From assembly GCA_964410965.1 (NCBI GenBank), contig CAYPIY010000002.1:310001-374000 (forward strand): DNA of 64,000 nucleotides. The letters run 5' to 3'. The notes beneath the pieces are model-generated. The model was not told the DNA's origin. It was given only the letters and a program-made list of their open reading frames with translations, and searched no databases. This stretch comes from JBBIRG01 sp964410965 (GTDB lineage: Bacteria; CLD3; SB21; JBBIRG01). Made by a program: the position numbers and the translations under genes. Numbering within the stretch: position 1 is the stretch's first letter; each line of letters begins with the position of its first letter. This document shows, in pieces, positions 63,402 through 64,000 of the stretch.

Positions 63402-64000
63402 ATGTATGATATAGTCGAAATAAAAAATCTATCCAAGTCTTACAGGAGAGACAGCCTGAAGATTCCGGTTCTTGAAAACATTAATATGAATGTACCCGAA
63501 GGAGAATTCCTGGCGCTCATGGGCCCCTCCGGTTCCGGAAAGACGACATTACTGAATATGATTGCGGGAATTGATCGTCCGTCCGGCGGAGAAGTGGTCA
63601 TTGCAGGGACGAACCTAAATTCCCTAAGCGAAACGGCTCTGGCGAAATGGCGTTCCAATCATGTCGGCTTCGTTTTCCAGTTTTATAACCTGATGCCTGT
63701 TCTTACTGCTTTTGAAAATGTTGAACTTCCCCTTCATCTTACGAATTTATCCAAAAAAGAACGCGACGCTCATGTGCGGAAAGTCTTGGAAATCGTAGGT
63801 TTAGGCGACCGTATGAAACATTATCCGAATCAGCTCTCCGGCGGTCAGCAGCAGAGAGTCGCCATCGCACGAGCCATCGCATCGGATCCGACGCTGATCG
63901 TTGCCGACGAGCCGACAGGTGATCTCGACCGGCAGTCCGCCGCCGAAATCATGACACTTTTGGCGCGGCTTAATTCCGAACTGAAGAAAACGATCATCAT
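63402..64000 (+). CDS. MacB/LolD-type ABC transporter ATP-binding protein (3' end outside window)
   Basis: The frame is open for 199 codons to the window edge. Walker A (GPSGSGKTT), the Q-loop (VFQFYNLMPVLTAFENV), the signature LSGGQQQR and Walker B (LIVADEPTGDLD) are in order. The sequence is of the MacB/LolD/FtsE kind: short, with an adaptor gene in front. The ATG follows AGGAGT. A FtsX/MacB-like permease should come next, beyond the window. Confidence 0.95.
   Translation, partial: MYDIVEIKNLSKSYRRDSLKIPVLENINMNVPEGEFLALMGPSGSGKTTLLNMIAGIDRPSGGEVVIAGTNLNSLSETALAKWRSNHVGFVFQFYNLMPVLTAFENVELPLHLTNLSKKERDAHVRKVLEIVGLGDRMKHYPNQLSGGQQQRVAIARAIASDPTLIVADEPTGDLDRQSAAEIMTLLARLNSELKKTII

Noticed and set aside
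1..64000. tRNA, rRNA, CRISPR arrays, insertion sequences and prophage genes
   Set aside because: Reading the gaps and all gene products showed no cloverleaf-like stretch, no regular short repeat array and no transposase or phage motif. A tRNAscan or covariance search was not possible here.

Overview
The window comes from a Gram-negative bacterium of the FCB superphylum (Bacteroidota, Chlorobiota, Ignavibacteriota and relatives). The main evidence is a 2,340-residue SprA, the outer-membrane translocon of type IX secretion, together with YidC carrying a periplasmic domain, the bacillithiol enzyme BshC and a quinol-type nitric oxide reductase. The phylum cannot be fixed from this sequence alone. 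I see no tRNA, rRNA, CRISPR array, transposase or phage gene; the window looks chromosomal throughout.

Layout. (1) 1-16 kb: the end of etfA, rho, an alpha-oxoamine synthase, an asparaginase II next to a PdxJ-like protein that lacks the PdxJ catalytic residues, an EF-G-like GTPase, glutaminase, a secreted S9 peptidase, ssb, an aminotransferase and a PutP-type symporter. (2) 15.8-23.5 kb, minus strand: a probable nitric-oxide/nitrosative-stress operon of eight genes. It runs tetR, norB (qNOR), hemerythrin, cupin, a DUF6448-like His-rich membrane protein, a DUF438-hemerythrin-PAS protein, a DUF1858/DUF2249 protein and a NapH/NosR-like membrane ferredoxin. A TTGCTT-N17-TATAAT promoter with an adjacent inverted repeat lies in front of tetR. 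(3) 23.7-26 kb: a small accessory patch with a frameshifted unknown gene, a 33-residue membrane peptide, a 94-residue protein, a possible exported protein and an FmdB zinc ribbon. (4) 26-34.5 kb: lpdA, an intergenic repeat block, engB, an amidohydrolase, a thioredoxin-like protein, and a minus-strand operon for methylmalonyl-CoA epimerase plus a sodium-pumping decarboxylase.

(5) 34.6-41.1 kb: the conserved origin-proximal block rpmH-yidD-yidC-mnmE-mnmG-rsmG. It has two parS sites between mnmE and mnmG. rnpA is missing from its usual place and no parA/parB follow rsmG. (6) 41.3-53.5 kb: sprA, a very AT-rich 319-bp spacer, a low-molecular-weight phosphatase with a Lys-rich tail, a DUF3108 protein, glgA and bshC. 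(7) 53.5-60.5 kb, minus strand: fmt, pbp1A, tusA, mutS and tag, closely spaced apart from a repeat between fmt and pbp1A. (8) 60.7-64 kb: glyS and the start of a MacAB-like efflux operon cut by the window edge.

Shine-Dalgarno sequences are visible before many genes but absent before others, and GTG and TTG starts are common. Several intrinsic terminators (after rho, the S9 peptidase, ssb and yidC) are clean. The least ordinary parts are the NO operon with its HCD-starting protein, the catalytically altered PdxJ homologue, and the parS sites with the AT-rich DNA around sprA.
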